Position numbers and translations under genes: made by a program. The notes under the pieces are model-generated. The model did no database searches and was not told where the DNA came from. It worked only from the letters and a program-made list of their open reading frames with translations. DNA of 64,000 bases from Shewanella insulae (lineage in GTDB: Bacteria; Pseudomonadota; Gammaproteobacteria; Enterobacterales; Shewanellaceae). The DNA lies in contig NZ_WRPA01000018.1 of NCBI RefSeq assembly GCF_009831655.1, positions 1-64,000 on the forward strand, in the 5' to 3' direction. Below are positions 32,504 to 41,703 of the stretch, one piece after another; within the stretch, counting starts at the first letter, position 1, and every line of letters begins with the position of its first letter.

Positions 32504-34447
32504 ATGTTGCAGCGTTTATTGACGGCGCCCCAGGCGTATAAGCAGCTGATGTTGGTAGGAGTGCTAACAATTCCCAGCGCACTGGCCATGGGTGAGACCT
32601 ATCAACTCAGCTCCCCGGACGGCAGCATCTTAGTCGATGTCATCGCCGAGGAGCAGCTTAGCTACCGTGTCAGCGTCGACGGCCAGACCATTCTTAGTCC
32701 ATCACACATCGCCATGTCCTTCGCCGATGGCACGGCGCTCGGCAACTCGCCTCAAGTGGTTGAGGTCAAGCGCAGTGCCATCTCAGAGCAGCTCACCCCG
32801 GTTATCAAGGTGCGCACCGCCAAGATAGACAACCAATACAACCAGTTGAGCCTGAGCTTCAAAGATAACTACAGAGTCGACTTTCGCGCCTTCGATGAAG
32901 GGGTCGCCTATCGTTTCAGTGCCCAACAGTCTGGCGAGAGTGCCCTCACCTCTGAGCAGGCCGAATTTAACTTCGCCAAGGGCGCCTTCGCCTATTTCCC
33001 CTTCGAGAAGAAGTTTGCCAGCGCCACCCAGCCAAGATTCACCCCAATCGCCGCCAAGGGGATCGATGGCGACGAGCTGGGCAGCCTGCCGGCCCTGTTT
33101 GTGGTCAATGGCGTCAATGTCCTGCTGACAGAGACTGACCTGCAGCGCTATCCCGGTCTTTGGCTAAGGGGCAAGGGCGATGGAAATGTCTATGGCGTGC
33201 ATCCGTTCGAGCTGGATAAAGATGAGCAGTATACAAAGAATCTTGGCATAGTCAGCAAGTCACGCAGCTATCCCTGGCGCATTCTGGCCATCGCCCGCAG
33301 CGACGCTGAACTGCTCGACAACCAGATGAGCTACACCCTGGCCGAACCATCACGCATCGAAGACACCTCCTGGATAAAACCCGGCAAGATCGCCTGGGAC
33401 TGGTATAACGAGAACAACCTAAAGGGGGTCGACTTCAAGGCGGGGATCAACACTAAGACCTACCAATACTACGCCGACTTTGCCGCCGACTTTGGCATCG
33501 AGAACATACTCATCGACGATGGTTGGTCGTCACAGGAAGATGTACTCACTGTGCTGCCGGGCATAGACATGCAGGCGATCATCGCCCATGCCAAGAAAAA
33601 AGGCGTCGGGGTACAGCTATGGGTGCCCTACTCGGCACTGGACAAGAACCTGGAAGAGGCGTTTAAGCTCTACGCCAAATGGGGGATCAACGGCGTCAAG
33701 ATAGACTTCATGGACAGCGACAGCATCAAGCGGGTGGACTTTTACTGGCGCGCCGCCGCCATGGCCGCCAAGTACAAGCTGATGGTCAACTTCCATGGCT
33801 CTTACAAACCCGCCGGGATCCACAGAACCTACCCCAACGTGATGACCCGCGAAGGGGTCAGAGGGCTAGAGAACAACAAATGGTCTGAGGTGACCTCGAC
33901 CCACAACCTGCATCTGCCCTTCATCCGCATGATCGCAGGCCCATTGGACTACACCCCGGGCGCCATGGCCAATGCCCAGCAGAAGAACTTCAACAAGGTC
34001 TGGTCTCGCCCCATGAGCCTGACCACCCGGGCGCAACAGATTGCCATGTATGTGATCTACGAGAGCCCGCTACAGATGCTCGCCGACACGCCCACCAGTT
34101 ACCGCGCCGAGCCTGAGATCCCGCGCTTTATCTCAGCCATTCCTACGGTATGGGATGACTTTAAGGTGCTACACGCCAGCATAGGCGAGTATTTCACCAT
34201 AGCGCGCCGCAATGGTGATAACTGGTATATCGGCGCCATGACCAATACCCAGACGAGAAGTCAGCAGCTCAACCTGGACTTCCTGGAAGGCGGTGAGTAT
34301 GAGATGCAGCTGCTGCAAGATGGCATCAACGCGGGTAACTTCGCCGAAGACTATAAATTGGTCAAGAAAACTGTCACCAAGAACGACACCTTAGAGCTGA
34401 ACATGGCGGCCAACGGCGGCTATGCCATACAGCTGATCAAGCGTTAA
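32504..34447 (+). CDS. GH97 glycoside hydrolase, probable retaining alpha-galactosidase
   Basis: A 647-residue enzyme with a signal peptide ending near ALAM-GE. It has the GH97 layout: N-terminal beta-sandwich (30-275), central TIM barrel (290-560) and a small C-terminal beta domain. The barrel holds GKIAWDWYNENNLKGVDF, IDDGWS and VKIDFMDSD with Asp401. This is where retaining GH97 alpha-galactosidases carry their nucleophile, as opposed to the Glu bases of inverting SusB. Glu450 in MTREGVRGLE would be the acid/base. It therefore probably releases galactose from alpha-galactosides in the periplasm. This agrees with the MelR-like regulator and the gal operon in the same locus. Confidence 0.9.
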   Translation: MLQRLLTAPQAYKQLMLVGVLTIPSALAMGETYQLSSPDGSILVDVIAEEQLSYRVSVDGQTILSPSHIAMSFADGTALGNSPQVVEVKRSAISEQLTPVIKVRTAKIDNQYNQLSLSFKDNYRVDFRAFDEGVAYRFSAQQSGESALTSEQAEFNFAKGAFAYFPFEKKFASATQPRFTPIAAKGIDGDELGSLPALFVVNGVNVLLTETDLQRYPGLWLRGKGDGNVYGVHPFELDKDEQYTKNLGIVSKSRSYPWRILAIARSDAELLDNQMSYTLAEPSRIEDTSWIKPGKIAWDWYNENNLKGVDFKAGINTKTYQYYADFAADFGIENILIDDGWSSQEDVLTVLPGIDMQAIIAHAKKKGVGVQLWVPYSALDKNLEEAFKLYAKWGINGVKIDFMDSDSIKRVDFYWRAAAMAAKYKLMVNFHGSYKPAGIHRTYPNVMTREGVRGLENNKWSEVTSTHNLHLPFIRMIAGPLDYTPGAMANAQQKNFNKVWSRPMSLTTRAQQIAMYVIYESPLQMLADTPTSYRAEPEIPRFISAIPTVWDDFKVLHASIGEYFTIARRNGDNWYIGAMTNTQTRSQQLNLDFLEGGEYEMQLLQDGINAGNFAEDYKLVKKTVTKNDTLELNMAANGGYAIQLIKR

Positions 34448-34455
34448 TCATCTCA

Positions 34456-34496
34456 AAGGGCCCGAGCCGTATCTGTATCTATGCGCTCAGGCCCTT
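34456..34496. terminator. hairpin between convergent GH97 and topB genes
   Basis: AAGGGCC-C-GAGC and GCTC-A-GGCCCTT pair across a loop of about 17 bases. It overlaps the last codons of topB and could serve both strands. Confidence 0.6.
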
Positions 34497-36556
34497 GCCT
34501 TAGCCGCGCGCGATTTTCCCTTGGTAGCGCTAGCATTAACACTGCCCTTGGCGGCTCTACCTGTACCCTTTGCTGTACCCTTTGCTGTACCTTTCGCCGC
34601 GCTGCCCCTCTTGCCTTTGGCACCTGTCGCCCCGCCGCGTCGATTGCCATAGCCACCCTTCTTAAACGAACGCTTAGGCGCCTCGACCCCCTGCAAGGCC
34701 TTGGGCAGCTGGGCACCGGCCTGCATGATAAGCCCATTGAGCGAGTCGATAAGCGGCGTCATGAAGCTCAGATACTTGGCCTCCTTACGGCTGATGGCAT
34801 CTAAGTGACTCTCCCACAAGGCAGTCATATCCGGCGTGGTGGCTGATTCGGGCAGGCTATTGATGAGGCCGCGACCGACCGGGGTCGAGACGATAGACTT
34901 CCCCTGGCGCGCCAGAAAGCCGCGCTTGAACAGCAGCTCGATGATCCCGGCGCGGGTCGCCTCTGTCCCCAGGCCATCGGTCTCTTTGAGGATCTTACGG
35001 ATCTCTGGGTTGGTCACATAGCGACTGATCCCCGTCATGGCGCTCAGTAAGGTCGCATCGGTAAAGGCCTTGGGGGGCTGGGTCTGCTTCTCGATGAGCT
35101 CCCCCTGGCCAGAGTGCAGCATCTGCCCCTTATGCAGCGGCGGCAGCTGGGCCAACGCCTCTTCGCCCTCGCCGTCTGTCTTGTCATCGACCCGCTTGGG
35201 GAACAGTTGCTTCCAACCTGGAGCGATCTCCTGCTTGGCCTTGGTATGAAAATGGCCGCCGGCGATCTCTACCTCGACCCGGGTCTCATGGTAACGATAG
35301 ACGGGATAAAACTGCGCCAGATACTGACGGGCCAGTTGCAGATAGATCTGCCTCTCTGCCTGGCTCAGGGCGCTCAAGTTGGCCCCCTTCTCGGTGGGCA
35401 CTATGGCGTGGTGGGCATCTACCTTGGCATCGTTCCAGGCCCTGGAGATTATCTTAGGATCTGGCGCGGCGCACTGAGCCGTAAGCTCACTCGCTCCTTT
35501 TTGCACGGCATCTATCACCCTAGGCGCCAGGGCCAGCTGCTCCTTGGGCAGGTAGCGGCTATCGGAGCGCGGATAGGTGATCAGCTTATGTTTTTCATAC
35601 AGGGACTGACAGGTATCGAGCACCGCCTTGGCACTCATGCCGTATCGTTTCGCCGCATCGATCTGCAGTGACGACAGGTTATAGGGCAAGGGTTGCCCCT
35701 GCTGCTTATCTTTAGCCTGCAGATCCGTCACCTTGGCAGCTTGCTCTGTGATCCGCCCCACCACGTTTTCCGCCAGACGGCGCGACAGTACCCGCCCCTC
35801 CTCATCCATATAGGGCTGACAGGCGTCGCTGGGCTGCCACTTGGCCTTGAAATGCGCCTGATCTTGGGTGTACAGGTTGGCCAGCACCTCATAGAAAGGC
35901 TTACTGACAAAATTTTCAATGGTCTCATCTCGGCGCACCACTAGGCCCAACAGGGGCGTCTGCACCCGACCGACGGAGAGCACCCCCTGATAGCCTACCT
36001 TGCGCCCCTGTAACGTATAGGCGCGGGTCATGTTCATGCCATAGAGCCAGTCGGCGCGGGAGCGCGCCAAGGCCGAGGTCGACAGGGGAATAAACTCGCG
36101 ATTGCTACGCAGCTGGCCCAGAGCACGCTTCACCGCCTGGGGGTTGAGGTCACTCACCAGCAGGCGCTGGGTCTGCTCTAACTTGTCGCCCTTGACGCCC
36201 AGATAGGCGATCACCTCATCCACCAACAGCTGACCTTCACGATCGGGATCGCCGGCATTCACCAACTGACTGGCCTGCTTGACCAGTTTTCTCAGTACGC
36301 CGAGCTGAGCCCGAGTCTTGCTCTTGGGGGTCATCTTCCACTGCTGCGGCACTATCGGCAGGTGGTCGAACGACCAAGACTTGAAGGCGGGATCATAGCT
36401 GTCGGGCTCGGCCTGCTCCAGCAGATGCCCTATGCACCAGGAGACGGTATCGCCATTGGCCGCCGTGATATAGCCCTCGCCCTTCTTGTGGGGCTTAGGT
36501 AACACATCGGCGATTGCTCGCCCGAGACTGGGCTTCTCTGCTATGTATAGGATCAT
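34487..36556 (-). CDS. topB: DNA topoisomerase III
   Basis: A 689-residue type IA topoisomerase that decatenates and relaxes DNA in the cytoplasm. It has an N-terminal Toprim segment (MILYIAEKPSLGRAIADVLP) and DPDREGQLLVDEV near 103-115. The active-site Tyr is in LITYPRSDSRYLP near 328-340. The C-terminal tail of about 50 residues is very rich in Lys, Ala, Gly and Arg, with repeated KGTAKGTAKGTG from 12-bp DNA repeats. It is likely a nucleic-acid-binding extension beyond the approximately 650-residue E. coli enzyme. Start ATG at 36556. Stands alone. Confidence 0.96.
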   Translation of the reverse strand: MILYIAEKPSLGRAIADVLPKPHKKGEGYITAANGDTVSWCIGHLLEQAEPDSYDPAFKSWSFDHLPIVPQQWKMTPKSKTRAQLGVLRKLVKQASQLVNAGDPDREGQLLVDEVIAYLGVKGDKLEQTQRLLVSDLNPQAVKRALGQLRSNREFIPLSTSALARSRADWLYGMNMTRAYTLQGRKVGYQGVLSVGRVQTPLLGLVVRRDETIENFVSKPFYEVLANLYTQDQAHFKAKWQPSDACQPYMDEEGRVLSRRLAENVVGRITEQAAKVTDLQAKDKQQGQPLPYNLSSLQIDAAKRYGMSAKAVLDTCQSLYEKHKLITYPRSDSRYLPKEQLALAPRVIDAVQKGASELTAQCAAPDPKIISRAWNDAKVDAHHAIVPTEKGANLSALSQAERQIYLQLARQYLAQFYPVYRYHETRVEVEIAGGHFHTKAKQEIAPGWKQLFPKRVDDKTDGEGEEALAQLPPLHKGQMLHSGQGELIEKQTQPPKAFTDATLLSAMTGISRYVTNPEIRKILKETDGLGTEATRAGIIELLFKRGFLARQGKSIVSTPVGRGLINSLPESATTPDMTALWESHLDAISRKEAKYLSFMTPLIDSLNGLIMQAGAQLPKALQGVEAPKRSFKKGGYGNRRGGATGAKGKRGSAAKGTAKGTAKGTGRAAKGSVNASATKGKSRAAKARA

Positions 36557-36654
36557 GCTGACATCAATTACTGTATAAATTAACAGTAACTTTAAACCAC
36601 TCCCGGCCTTGGCGCAAATATGAAAGGCGATCTCATGCTTACGTGTAAATTTAG

Positions 36655-36672
36655 TTGAGAATCATTCTCATT
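36655..36672 (+). promoter_or_regulatory. Fur box
   Basis: TTGAGAATCATTCTCATT contains the perfect palindrome GAGAAT-C-ATTCTC (36657-36669), matching Fur-type operators. It lies 36-53 bp before the small membrane protein gene. It is also about 100 bp from the divergent topB start. Confidence 0.8.
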
Positions 36673-36707
36673 AAAGGCTAATCTAAGGGCAATCCACGGA
36701 GGCAACT

Positions 36708-36983
36708 ATGCACACACGACTCAAGACCCCTTACCGACCCGAGCGGGCGCTGCTCTATGCCATGCTGATGACCGCCGCCCTGCTTCTACTCTTAATCCCC
36801 CCCGCGATGACGGCATTGAGCCTAGATCCCATGGTGCTATTCAGCCTACTCCTGTTACTGAGCTGCGCGGCCTCCTTGCTCGCCATTAGCCCCAGTGGCA
36901 AGCTTCGTCGTCAGGCCCTTGGACTCATCTTCGGCCTCTGGATCTTGGTGTGGGTAAGCCAGGGGTTACTCTTACCCCTCTAA
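36708..36983 (+). CDS. small iron-regulated inner-membrane protein, unknown function
   Basis: A 91-residue hydrophobic protein with three predicted membrane segments (about 14-34, 39-57 and 70-89) and a basic loop SPSGKLRRQ between the last two. A GGAGG ribosome-binding site precedes the ATG. A Fur box lies just upstream, so expression should rise when iron is scarce. No family was recognised. Small proteins of this size accompany siderophore receptor or reductase genes in other bacteria, but none is adjacent here. Confidence 0.75.
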   Translation: MHTRLKTPYRPERALLYAMLMTAALLLLLIPPAMTALSLDPMVLFSLLLLLSCAASLLAISPSGKLRRQALGLIFGLWILVWVSQGLLLPL

Positions 36984-37037
36984 TCTAAAACTTGTTTTTG
37001 CCGCGCCGGTGACATTCGATGCGACTGGCATCTGGCC

Positions 37038-37064
37038 ACAAAAAAGCGCCTCCAAGGAGACGCC
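37038..37064 (-). terminator. terminator of the chemoreceptor gene
   Basis: On the minus strand GGCGTCTCC-TT-GGAGGCGC is followed by TTTTTT, with one stem mismatch. It lies about 20 bp after the chemoreceptor stop. Confidence 0.75.
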
Positions 37065-37084
37065 CAATCACTATGCCAAGACTG

Positions 37085-39202
37085 TTAAGTTTTTAATTTG
37101 CCCAGCTGCTGGTGTTGCTGCTCCACCAGCGCCGCCAGGCTGGCACTGCTCTGCTGGGCCTCATCGGCGAGTCTCGCCAGTTCGGAGGCGGAATCTGAGA
37201 TCCCCGTGATGTTACGATTGACCTCCTCGGTCACGGCACTCTGCTCCTCGGCGGCGGTGGCAATATGGGTCACCTGACCGGACACCTCCTGGATCTGACT
37301 TACTATGGTGTTGAGTGAACTCAGGGCAGATTCCGTCTGCGCCACGGCGCGTTGGGCGCCGTCCACCCCTTGGTCGATGATCTGCGAGGCGCTGCCAACC
37401 TCCTGCTGTAGTGATTCGATCAACCTGCCAATCTCATCGGTCGAGCTCTGGGTCTTGGACGCAAGCGCCCTCACCTCGTCGGCAACCACGGCAAAGCCCC
37501 GGCCTTGCTCGCCGGCCCGCGCGGCCTCGATGGCGGCATTTAGGGCCAGCAAATTGGTCTGCTCGGCGATGGCGCTAATCACCTCTAGGATCTGGCTGAT
37601 GTTGGTGCTGCTTTCCGCCACCTTGCCCACGGCTTCCTTGGCGAGCAGGGACTCCTGTGACATGTGGGTCACATAGCCCATGGCCTGACTCAGGCTGTCT
37701 TCACCGGCCTTGACGTTGAGGGTCATCGCCTCGGTCTCCGACGCGGTCTGCTCCGAGGCCTTGGCCACCTCGAGGGCGGTGGCACTCATCTGATTCACAG
37801 CGGTCACCACACTCTCGATATCACTGTACTGACGATTGACGCTGTCATGGGTCTGCTGGGCGATCCCCGCCGCCACCTGACTCTCGGCCTGTGAGCGGGA
37901 CGCCAACTCCTTGAGCTCACCGATCAGCAGTCGCAGCTTAGTGATAAAGCCATTGATGCCGCCGCCAAGGGCGATCAGCTCGGCGTGGGATTCTACGGTA
38001 ACCTGTTGGGTCAGATCCCCCTCGGCACTGGCGAGGTTTTCCACCCGGCTCTGGATCACCTTAAGCGGCGCGATAATTGAGCGGATCACCAGACTAATGG
38101 TAACCACGGCGATCACCGACACGATAATGCCCACGATCAACAGCAGGCTCCCCAGGGAACTGGCCATGGCCGACATCGCCTCATCCATGGCGTTGGCCGC
38201 CTGATAGGCATCGGCCTTGGCTACCTCAATGACCAGCGACCACTGGGCCTTGGCAAGTGGGATCTCGATAGGATAGGCGACTATGATATTGGCACCCTGC
38301 TCCAGGTAACCGCCCTGGCGATGCAGCCCGGTCAACTGACTGGCGAGTGACGGGGCGATAGACTCCCCTAGTGGCCGCGCCTTCTTATCATAGTGGCTGG
38401 CTGCTACCACCAACCCCTTCTGGCTCAGCAGGGTCACCTTGGCCTTGCCCTGATACAGGCTGGCCGAGAGTTCGTCGATCAGCTTCTGAAACACAGGCAG
38501 GTTAACATCCACACCTATCACGCCGCGAAAGCTGCCCCCCACCACCACTGGCACAGTCAATGAAGTCATCAGGGCATTATTGCCGGGCGTGATCTCATAC
38601 AGATAGGGCTCCATCAGGCAGGGCCGCATGGTGTCCATGGCACACAGGTACCACTCGGCCTCGCGCACGCCAAACTCCTTTAGGGTGGCATCATATTTCT
38701 CGCTGGCATCATCCACCGTCTGATGCTCGACGCTGCCATCGTCGCCGCGGGTGTAATAGATCTCCAGGGTGCCCACCTCAGGCACGCTATGGCTGCTCAT
38801 CTGGGTATACTCATCGTCGCGGCCATCATAGCCATTAGGCTCGAACTGAGCATACATGGAGGATAGCTGACCGTTCTTTCGCAGTACGCCCGCCACCGCC
38901 TCCTCGACCCCTTCTCGGGATAGCGGTTGCGTAGCCGCGCTCTGCTCCATCATACCGGCAAAAGAAAATGGGATTCGATAGGCCTCGTTGATGAAGCCTG
39001 CTACCCGCTCACCATACTCACCGGCCCGGGCGCTGAGGCGCTGGCGAGTCTCATCGTGAAGCGCGTTTTGCACCTGGCCTGCCAGCTGGGCATTTTTATC
39101 GCTGAGTGACCACCAGAGGCTGAAAGAGAGAATGGCGACGATAATCAAGAACAGCGCAGAGGTGATCCAAAGCAACTTAGTACTGATGGGCAAGTGTTTC
39201 AT
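37085..39202 (-). CDS. methyl-accepting chemotaxis protein with periplasmic Cache domain
   Basis: A 705-residue chemoreceptor. It has TM1 at about 11-30 (LLWITSALFLIIVAILSFSLWW), a periplasmic double-Cache-like ligand domain (about 35-340) and TM2 near 350-375 (LGSLLLIVGIIVSVIAVVTISLVI). A HAMP linker follows, then the cytoplasmic signalling hairpin with NLLALNAAIEAARAGEQGRGFAVVADEVRALA. The ligand domain contains WSLVIEVAKADAYQAA, typical of the membrane-proximal Cache end. The ligand is unknown; amino or organic acids are common for this class. Monocistronic, with no che genes nearby. No C-terminal CheR-binding pentapeptide is evident. Confidence 0.95.
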   Translation of the reverse strand: MKHLPISTKLLWITSALFLIIVAILSFSLWWSLSDKNAQLAGQVQNALHDETRQRLSARAGEYGERVAGFINEAYRIPFSFAGMMEQSAATQPLSREGVEEAVAGVLRKNGQLSSMYAQFEPNGYDGRDDEYTQMSSHSVPEVGTLEIYYTRGDDGSVEHQTVDDASEKYDATLKEFGVREAEWYLCAMDTMRPCLMEPYLYEITPGNNALMTSLTVPVVVGGSFRGVIGVDVNLPVFQKLIDELSASLYQGKAKVTLLSQKGLVVAASHYDKKARPLGESIAPSLASQLTGLHRQGGYLEQGANIIVAYPIEIPLAKAQWSLVIEVAKADAYQAANAMDEAMSAMASSLGSLLLIVGIIVSVIAVVTISLVIRSIIAPLKVIQSRVENLASAEGDLTQQVTVESHAELIALGGGINGFITKLRLLIGELKELASRSQAESQVAAGIAQQTHDSVNRQYSDIESVVTAVNQMSATALEVAKASEQTASETEAMTLNVKAGEDSLSQAMGYVTHMSQESLLAKEAVGKVAESSTNISQILEVISAIAEQTNLLALNAAIEAARAGEQGRGFAVVADEVRALASKTQSSTDEIGRLIESLQQEVGSASQIIDQGVDGAQRAVAQTESALSSLNTIVSQIQEVSGQVTHIATAAEEQSAVTEEVNRNITGISDSASELARLADEAQQSSASLAALVEQQHQQLGKLKT

Positions 39203-39356
39203 TTATCACTCCTCGAGGTGGCGGGCAAAAGCGAAGCAAGGTCAATAATTAAACATAGCACTAAAGCATTAAATCACCATGCTATCAGGTATTTAATTGC
39301 GCTCGCATGGGAAGATATGTAGCAAAATGCCCCATAAAAAAACCGACCACCCACAT

Positions 39357-39386
39357 AAAAAAACCGACCACTAGGGGTCGGTTTTT
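39357..39386 (-). terminator. terminator of purF
   Basis: AAAACCGACC and GGTCGGTTTTT form a stem with a short loop. The left arm, AAAAAAACCGACCAC, is duplicated 21 bp upstream, so an alternative pairing exists. It lies about 20 bp past the purF stop. Confidence 0.85.
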
Positions 39387-39407
39387 AACTGACGCATTCG
39401 CTATCCC

Positions 39408-40922
39408 TTAGGGATGACAGACGTTATGCAGCTCCAAGTTAGTGCCGATATCTTTGATACGATTGGCCTTGGCATCGTCGTTACGCAGCTGGGTCAGGTG
39501 ATCCAGATAGGCCTGATCCACATCGTTGGTAATATAGTTACCGTCGAATACCGAGGTCTCGAAGCGCTTGATATCAGGGTTCTGCTGACGCACGGCTTCG
39601 ATCAAGTCTTCCAGGTCCTGGAAGATGATGCCGTCGGCACCGATCAACTTGTTGATCTCTTCCGCATCACGCCCATGGGCAATCAGCTCGCTCGAGGTCG
39701 GCATGTCGATACCATAGACGTTAGGGAAGCGGATCTCTGGGGCTGCCGAGGCAAAGTAAACCTTCTTGGCACCGGCTTCACGGGCCATCTCGATGATCTG
39801 CTCAGAGGTAGTACCACGTACGATAGAGTCATCCACCAGCAGCACGTTCTTGCCCTTAAACTCGGCATTGATGGCGTTAAGCTTGCGGCGAACCGACTTC
39901 TTACGCTCCTGCTGGCCCGGCATGATGAAGGTACGACCGATATAACGGTTCTTCACGAAGCCCTGGCGGTATGGCAGATCCAGGTTACGGGCGATCTCCA
40001 GCGCGATATCGCATGAGGTCTCAGGAATCGGGATCACCACGTCGATATCGTGATCTTCCCACTCCTTCTTGATCTTCTCACCCAGCATGGTGCCCATGTT
40101 CACGCGGCTACCGTAGACAGACACCTTGTCGATGGTCGAGTCTGGGCGGGCAAAATATACATATTCGAAGATACAAGGCGAATAGGTTGGCGACTGGGCG
40201 CACTGACGGGTGTAGAGCTGACCATCTAAGGAGATATAGATGGCTTCGCCTGGGGCAACATCGCGTACCGTCTCGAAGCCCACGGCGTCAAGCGCCACGC
40301 TCTCGGAGGCCACCATATATTCGGTGCCCTGCGCTGTCTCGTTCTTACCCAGTACCAGTGGACGAATACCGTATGGATCGCGAAATGCCACCAGGCCCTG
40401 ACCGATGATCATCGCCGCTACCGCGTAGGCACCACGAGTCAGGTCATGCACCTTAGTGACCGCCTCAAACACCTCATCGGCTGTGAGGAACTGGCTCTGT
40501 GTGTGTTGCAGCTCATCGGCCAACAGGTTGAGCAGGACTTCTGAATCTGAGGTGGTGTTAACGTGACGACGTTGCTTCACCAGACGCTCGTGCAGCTCGA
40601 CCGTGTTGGTCAGGTTGCCGTTGTGGGCCAGAGAGATCCCGAAGGGAGAGTTAACATAGAAAGGTTGCGCCTCAGACGCACTCGAGCTACCCGCAGTTGG
40701 GTAACGCACGTGACCTATGCCGGCCGAGCCCTGCAGACGCTGCATATGCTTAGGTTCAAATACGTCTTTTACCAGACCATTGGCCTTACGCAATCTAAAC
40801 GCATTGCCATCAACGGTGACAATGCCCGCGGCATCCTGGCCACGATGCTGTAGCACTGTGAGTGCATCATAGATTGTCTGATTAACCGATGTTCGGCCAA
40901 CTATTCCGACGATACCACACAT
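39408..40922 (-). CDS. purF: amidophosphoribosyltransferase
   Basis: A 504-residue enzyme for the first committed step of purine synthesis (PRPP plus glutamine to phosphoribosylamine). After the initiator Met, Cys2 is the glutaminase nucleophile (MCGIVGIVG). The type II phosphoribosyltransferase half has the PRPP motif VLLVDDSIVRGTTS near 362-375 and IPIPETSCDIALEIA. Length matches E. coli PurF. It follows cvpA with about 90 bp between, the arrangement usual in gammaproteobacteria. Confidence 0.98.
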   Translation of the reverse strand: MCGIVGIVGRTSVNQTIYDALTVLQHRGQDAAGIVTVDGNAFRLRKANGLVKDVFEPKHMQRLQGSAGIGHVRYPTAGSSSASEAQPFYVNSPFGISLAHNGNLTNTVELHERLVKQRRHVNTTSDSEVLLNLLADELQHTQSQFLTADEVFEAVTKVHDLTRGAYAVAAMIIGQGLVAFRDPYGIRPLVLGKNETAQGTEYMVASESVALDAVGFETVRDVAPGEAIYISLDGQLYTRQCAQSPTYSPCIFEYVYFARPDSTIDKVSVYGSRVNMGTMLGEKIKKEWEDHDIDVVIPIPETSCDIALEIARNLDLPYRQGFVKNRYIGRTFIMPGQQERKKSVRRKLNAINAEFKGKNVLLVDDSIVRGTTSEQIIEMAREAGAKKVYFASAAPEIRFPNVYGIDMPTSSELIAHGRDAEEINKLIGADGIIFQDLEDLIEAVRQQNPDIKRFETSVFDGNYITNDVDQAYLDHLTQLRNDDAKANRIKDIGTNLELHNVCHP

Positions 40923-41010
40923 GGGTAGGTTTCCTCATTTTAAGATGTTCTGATAATTATTATTTGCGGCCATTAACCTCTGGCTATGGCACGACTATGC
41001 TTACGCATTT

Positions 41011-41499
41011 TTATATTTTAGGTACAAAGCTTGAGGTGTTTTCCACGTAGTCGAAGAACCACTGGATAACCACGCCAAATTCGGGAACCAGCTGTGAACT
41101 GGCCCACCAGTCTGTCTTGGGCGCCCCGGTAAAGGCATCCAAGAAAAAGAGTATCGCACTGACGATGAGTGCACCGCGCAGGGCGCCGAAACAGAGCCCC
41201 AGCACTCTGTCTGTGCCAGACAGGCCGGTTTTGGCCACCAATTGGCCGATAAGATAGTTAACCAGGGCACCGAGAATAAGGGTAGAGATAAACAGGATGG
41301 CGATGGCGATGCCATTGCGCACTATTTCATCTTTCATCTGGGTCAGGTAGACGGCGAGATCTTCATAAAATTGACTCGCCACGAAGAAGGCGGCAAACCA
41401 GACCACGAGTGACATAGCTTCTTTGACGAAACCACGAAGCAGACTAATTAAAGTCGAAATTGCGATGACCGCAATAATGGCATAATCGATCCAAACCAT
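41011..41499 (-). CDS. cvpA: CvpA family inner-membrane protein
   Basis: A 162-residue membrane protein with four hydrophobic segments. It starts MVWIDYAIIAVIAISTLISLLRGFVKEAMSL, the CvpA signature, and includes VNYLIGQLVAKTGLSGTDRVLGLCFGALRGALIV. The family is required for colicin V production and has links to envelope stress tolerance; the molecular role is not settled. It lies between dedD and purF as in other gammaproteobacteria and probably shares a transcript with purF. Confidence 0.95.
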   Translation of the reverse strand: MVWIDYAIIAVIAISTLISLLRGFVKEAMSLVVWFAAFFVASQFYEDLAVYLTQMKDEIVRNGIAIAILFISTLILGALVNYLIGQLVAKTGLSGTDRVLGLCFGALRGALIVSAILFFLDAFTGAPKTDWWASSQLVPEFGVVIQWFFDYVENTSSFVPKI

Positions 41500-41660
41500 T
41501 GAATAAGGTGATCCAGCATTAGCATTAAGACGGCGGGATTTTACCAGAGACTGAAGACATTCTCACCCCCTAGCCTGATTTAAAAGTGATTTAGTTTATC
41601 CGCAATTACGGACACTGAATTCTGATCTAACGCCATTCGAACCAGACCCCATAAACAGAA

Positions 41661-41685
41661 ACGCCCAGGACAAAGGCCTGGGCGT
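41661..41685 (-). terminator. hairpin after dedD
   Basis: ACGCCCAGG and CCTGGGCGT form a 9-bp stem with a 7-base loop, followed on the minus strand by TTTCTGTTT. It is a moderate terminator separating dedD from cvpA. Confidence 0.65.
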
Positions 41686-41703
41686 CGGGTCAAAAGAGGA
41701 GGA

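Noticed and set aside
39336..39386. Two copies of AAAAAAACCGACCAC as a possible repeat array
   Set aside because: Only two copies, one of which is the arm of the purF terminator; best explained as a local duplication of a terminator arm.
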